Source of the DNA: Bacillota bacterium
Lineage (GTDB): Bacteria; Bacillota; Syntrophomonadia; Syntrophomonadales; Syntrophomonadaceae
DNA: 52,517 nt
Direction of reading: 5' to 3'
NCBI GenBank assembly: GCA_029550685.1
Contig: JAKPGY010000213.1
Location: 1-52,517 of the forward strand
How positions within the stretch are numbered: the stretch's first letter is position 1; each line of letters starts with the position of its first letter. The translations under genes and the position numbers were made by a program. The notes under the pieces are model-generated. The model saw only the letters and a program-made list of their open reading frames with translations. It had not been told where the DNA came from and searched no databases. Of this stretch, positions 51,009-52,517 are shown piece after piece.

Positions 51009-51338
51009 TTATTTTTTCTTAGCGGCTTTTTTCTTAGCAGCAGCTTTAGGAGCTGCCTTCTTTTCAGCTGCGACAGCTTCTTTCAAAGATTTGCCAGGTT
51101 TAAAAGCGGGGACTTTTGTGGCAGGAACTTTGATTTCCTGTCCAGTGGCCGGGCTGATGACCTTTCTTTCCTTCCGGTCACGAACCTCAAAGCTACCGAA
51201 CCCAATGATCTGCACCTTGTCACCTTTGGCCAGAGCCTGCTGAACAGTTTCCACCAGGGCATCAAGTGCTTTGGCTGCATCCTTTTGAGTGATCTCAGCC
51301 TTCTCTGCTAACGCTTTGACAAGTTCCGATTTGTTCAC
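51009..51338 (-). CDS. HU DNA-binding protein with Lys/Ala-rich tail
   Basis: The first 90 residues are a typical HU: MNKSELVKALAEKAEITQKD, the GFGSFEVRDRKER beta arm and PATGQEIKVPATKVPAFKPG. A further 19 residues form a tail of Lys, Ala and Pro (for example KAAPKAAAKKKAAKKK), making 109 residues against the usual 90. Similar tails occur in mycobacterial HupB and histone H1, where they bind DNA non-specifically and are often acetylated. The start is GTG, 8 nt after GGGAGG on the minus strand. Confidence 0.93.
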   Translation of the reverse strand: MNKSELVKALAEKAEITQKDAAKALDALVETVQQALAKGDKVQIIGFGSFEVRDRKERKVISPATGQEIKVPATKVPAFKPGKSLKEAVAAEKKAAPKAAAKKKAAKKK

Positions 51339-51557
51339 TACATAGTCCTCCCTTTACAGTGAAATTAAAAACCATAGATAACTTTCCCCAAAAAAACGGG
51401 AATTCCTGCTGTTAAACTAAAAATTTTGCAATATTTTTTACTAATCCGGTGGTTTGGTTCCAATACTTAAATTCTTCCATTTTATTGAAGCTTTTATTCA
51501 TAGTCCATAGATACGGGACTTTAATAAATATATTTCCCCAAAAAGGCGGTAAATACG

Positions 51558-52517
51558 CTAATCAATAACTTCTTGAATAAAAATACTCCGATCGGTAGCC
51601 AGATTATAAAACTTATCATCTACCATAACAATAGGCCGGGTAGGTTGGCCAGGATCAACGAAAATAACAATTCCTTTTTCATTATTGGAGAGGCGCACCT
51701 GGTTGCCTACATAGAAATTGGCGACTTTATCATAGAATACTTTGGTAACCCGCGGATCCAAGCGTCCAAAGGATTCCTCCCATAATATTTCGGCAGCAGT
51801 ATAGGGAGAGGAACGAGCCGAATAAACCCGATCAGAGGTAATAGCATCATAAACATCAGCCACAGCGGTAACCGCAGCATAAAAGGGGATATTGTATCCT
51901 TTGATACCCATGGGATAGCCGGTGCCATCAGCCCTTTCATGATGCATCAGAGCCGCATTGGCAATTTCATTGGAGAAAGCTCCGCTCTGCACAATTAAAT
52001 CATATCCCAGCATGGTATGCTTCTTAACTTCCTCATATTCCTCATCCGTAAGGCGATCCGGTTTGCTTAAGATAGCTTCGTCAATATGTACTTTGCCTAT
52101 ATCATGCAGAAGTCCGGCTGTGCCCAGTTCCTTGATCTCCTTCTCATCACACTGCATCCAGCGACCGATCAGGATGCACAATAAGGACACATTTACCGAA
52201 TGGGTAAATAAATAATCATCCTTATCCTTCATTAAGCGCATCTGCCGGAACAGGTCATTTTCATCAAACACCTGCAGAAACAGCATCTCGGTAGTTCTTT
52301 TTATATCTTCAACATCCAGCGGTTTACCCAGTTTTGCCTCCAGCATAAAGCTTTTAACTACTTGCAAGGAATCAACATAAACGTCAGCAAATGGTTTGCC
52401 GCTTTTGGGCTTGGGTCGGGAATCCATAATAAAAATTTCCTCTATACCCCGCGCCGCAAAATGATCTAAATGTTCCTGACTAATAACCGTTCCCTTGGGC
52501 AGCAGAAGTTGCGAATC
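51558..52517 (-). CDS. HD-GYP domain protein, partial at the window edge
   Basis: The minus-strand frame runs open to the last base of the window, so the N-terminus is missing. The 30 codons beyond the first ATG read as coding (LLLPKGTVISQEHLDHFAAR and GIEEIFIMDSRP), the usual N-terminal region of such proteins. The HD-GYP domain shows HDIGK, HTMLGYDLI and HHERADGTGYP, so c-di-GMP phosphodiesterase activity is likely. A C-terminal part with VRLSNNEKGIVIFVDPGQP completes it. The gene is upstream of HU on the same strand with 219 bases between. Confidence 0.9.
   Translation of the reverse strand, partial: DSQLLLPKGTVISQEHLDHFAARGIEEIFIMDSRPKPKSGKPFADVYVDSLQVVKSFMLEAKLGKPLDVEDIKRTTEMLFLQVFDENDLFRQMRLMKDKDDYLFTHSVNVSLLCILIGRWMQCDEKEIKELGTAGLLHDIGKVHIDEAILSKPDRLTDEEYEEVKKHTMLGYDLIVQSGAFSNEIANAALMHHERADGTGYPMGIKGYNIPFYAAVTAVADVYDAITSDRVYSARSSPYTAAEILWEESFGRLDPRVTKVFYDKVANFYVGNQVRLSNNEKGIVIFVDPGQPTRPIVMVDDKFYNLATDRSIFIQEVID

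Noticed and set aside
51385..51557. Two TTCCCCAAAAA repeats upstream of HU as operator sites
   Set aside because: Only two imperfect copies in AT-rich DNA; one lies at the end of the HD-GYP gene. Not enough to support regulation.

Overview
The window is one continuous piece of a chromosome from an endospore-forming member of the Clostridia. It carries a complete spoIIIA operon (spoIIIAA to spoIIIAH), spoIVB and spo0A. The gene order aroQ, pepQ, efp, spoIIIAA-AH, accB/accC, asp23, nusB, folD, xseA, xseB, ispA, dxs, tlyA, nadK, argR, recN, spoIVB, spo0A is the block known from Bacillus subtilis and many Clostridia. Many TTG and GTG starts, strong Shine-Dalgarno sites, a CBS-type pyrophosphatase, a pyruvate/oxaloacetate carboxyltransferase and an OLE RNA fit an anaerobe, possibly a Syntrophomonadaceae-like organism. 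That family placement is a guess from gene content, not a proof.

Layout. 1-4757: a BMP-type nucleoside/purine ABC importer (lipoprotein, double ATPase, two permeases). 4890-7736: promoter and the TldD/TldE protease pair. 7754-10010: aroQ, Xaa-Pro peptidase, efp. 10065-10605: an acidic zinc-ribbon protein whose ribosome binding site lies in a long hairpin, followed by a terminator. 10606-11208: a gene-free repeat block. 11209-16244: spoIIIAA-AH, ended by a terminator. 16411-19671: a carboxyltransferase fused to an AccB-type biotin carrier, with an apparent internal AccB start, then accC. 19693-21024: promoter, Asp23/AmaP/DUF2273 cell-envelope stress genes. 21044-25612: nusB, a TsaD-like paralogue, a divergent folD, xseA, xseB, ispA. 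25613-26344: no protein gene but a large structured RNA, called here as OLE RNA, followed by its membrane partner OapA. 26933-32892: dxs, tlyA, nadK, a decayed mnmM remnant, argR, recN. 33019-33846: a laterally acquired VbhA-type antitoxin/Fic toxin pair. 33847-34837: repeats and terminators. 34838-37200: spoIVB and spo0A, the latter with a sigma-H-like promoter and a 0A-like box. 37375-43139: SteA/SteB-like division genes, a GT2 glycosyltransferase, a MraY/WecA-like transferase, an M20 peptidase and a DUF3866 protein. 43131-43256 (minus): a 41-residue small protein. 43317-47029: Nudix hydrolase, endonuclease Q, an unknown protein and a CBS-pyrophosphatase. 47030-47861: a second repeat mosaic. 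47862-50957: a DnaE2/ImuC-like polymerase. The last two genes, HU with a Lys/Ala tail and a partial HD-GYP protein, are on the minus strand.

The most interesting items are the OLE RNA-OapA system with its own candidate promoter; the carboxyltransferase-AccB fusion with a nested AccB start, which could let one gene serve two carboxylases; the ribosome-site hairpin at 10065-10120; the Fic module; the folD gene with altered cofactor motifs; and a family of intergenic repeats found at 8.2, 10.6-11.1, 33.9-34.1 and 47.1-47.8 kb. No tRNA, rRNA, CRISPR array or intact insertion sequence was recognised. All calls come from reading the sequence; no database search was run.
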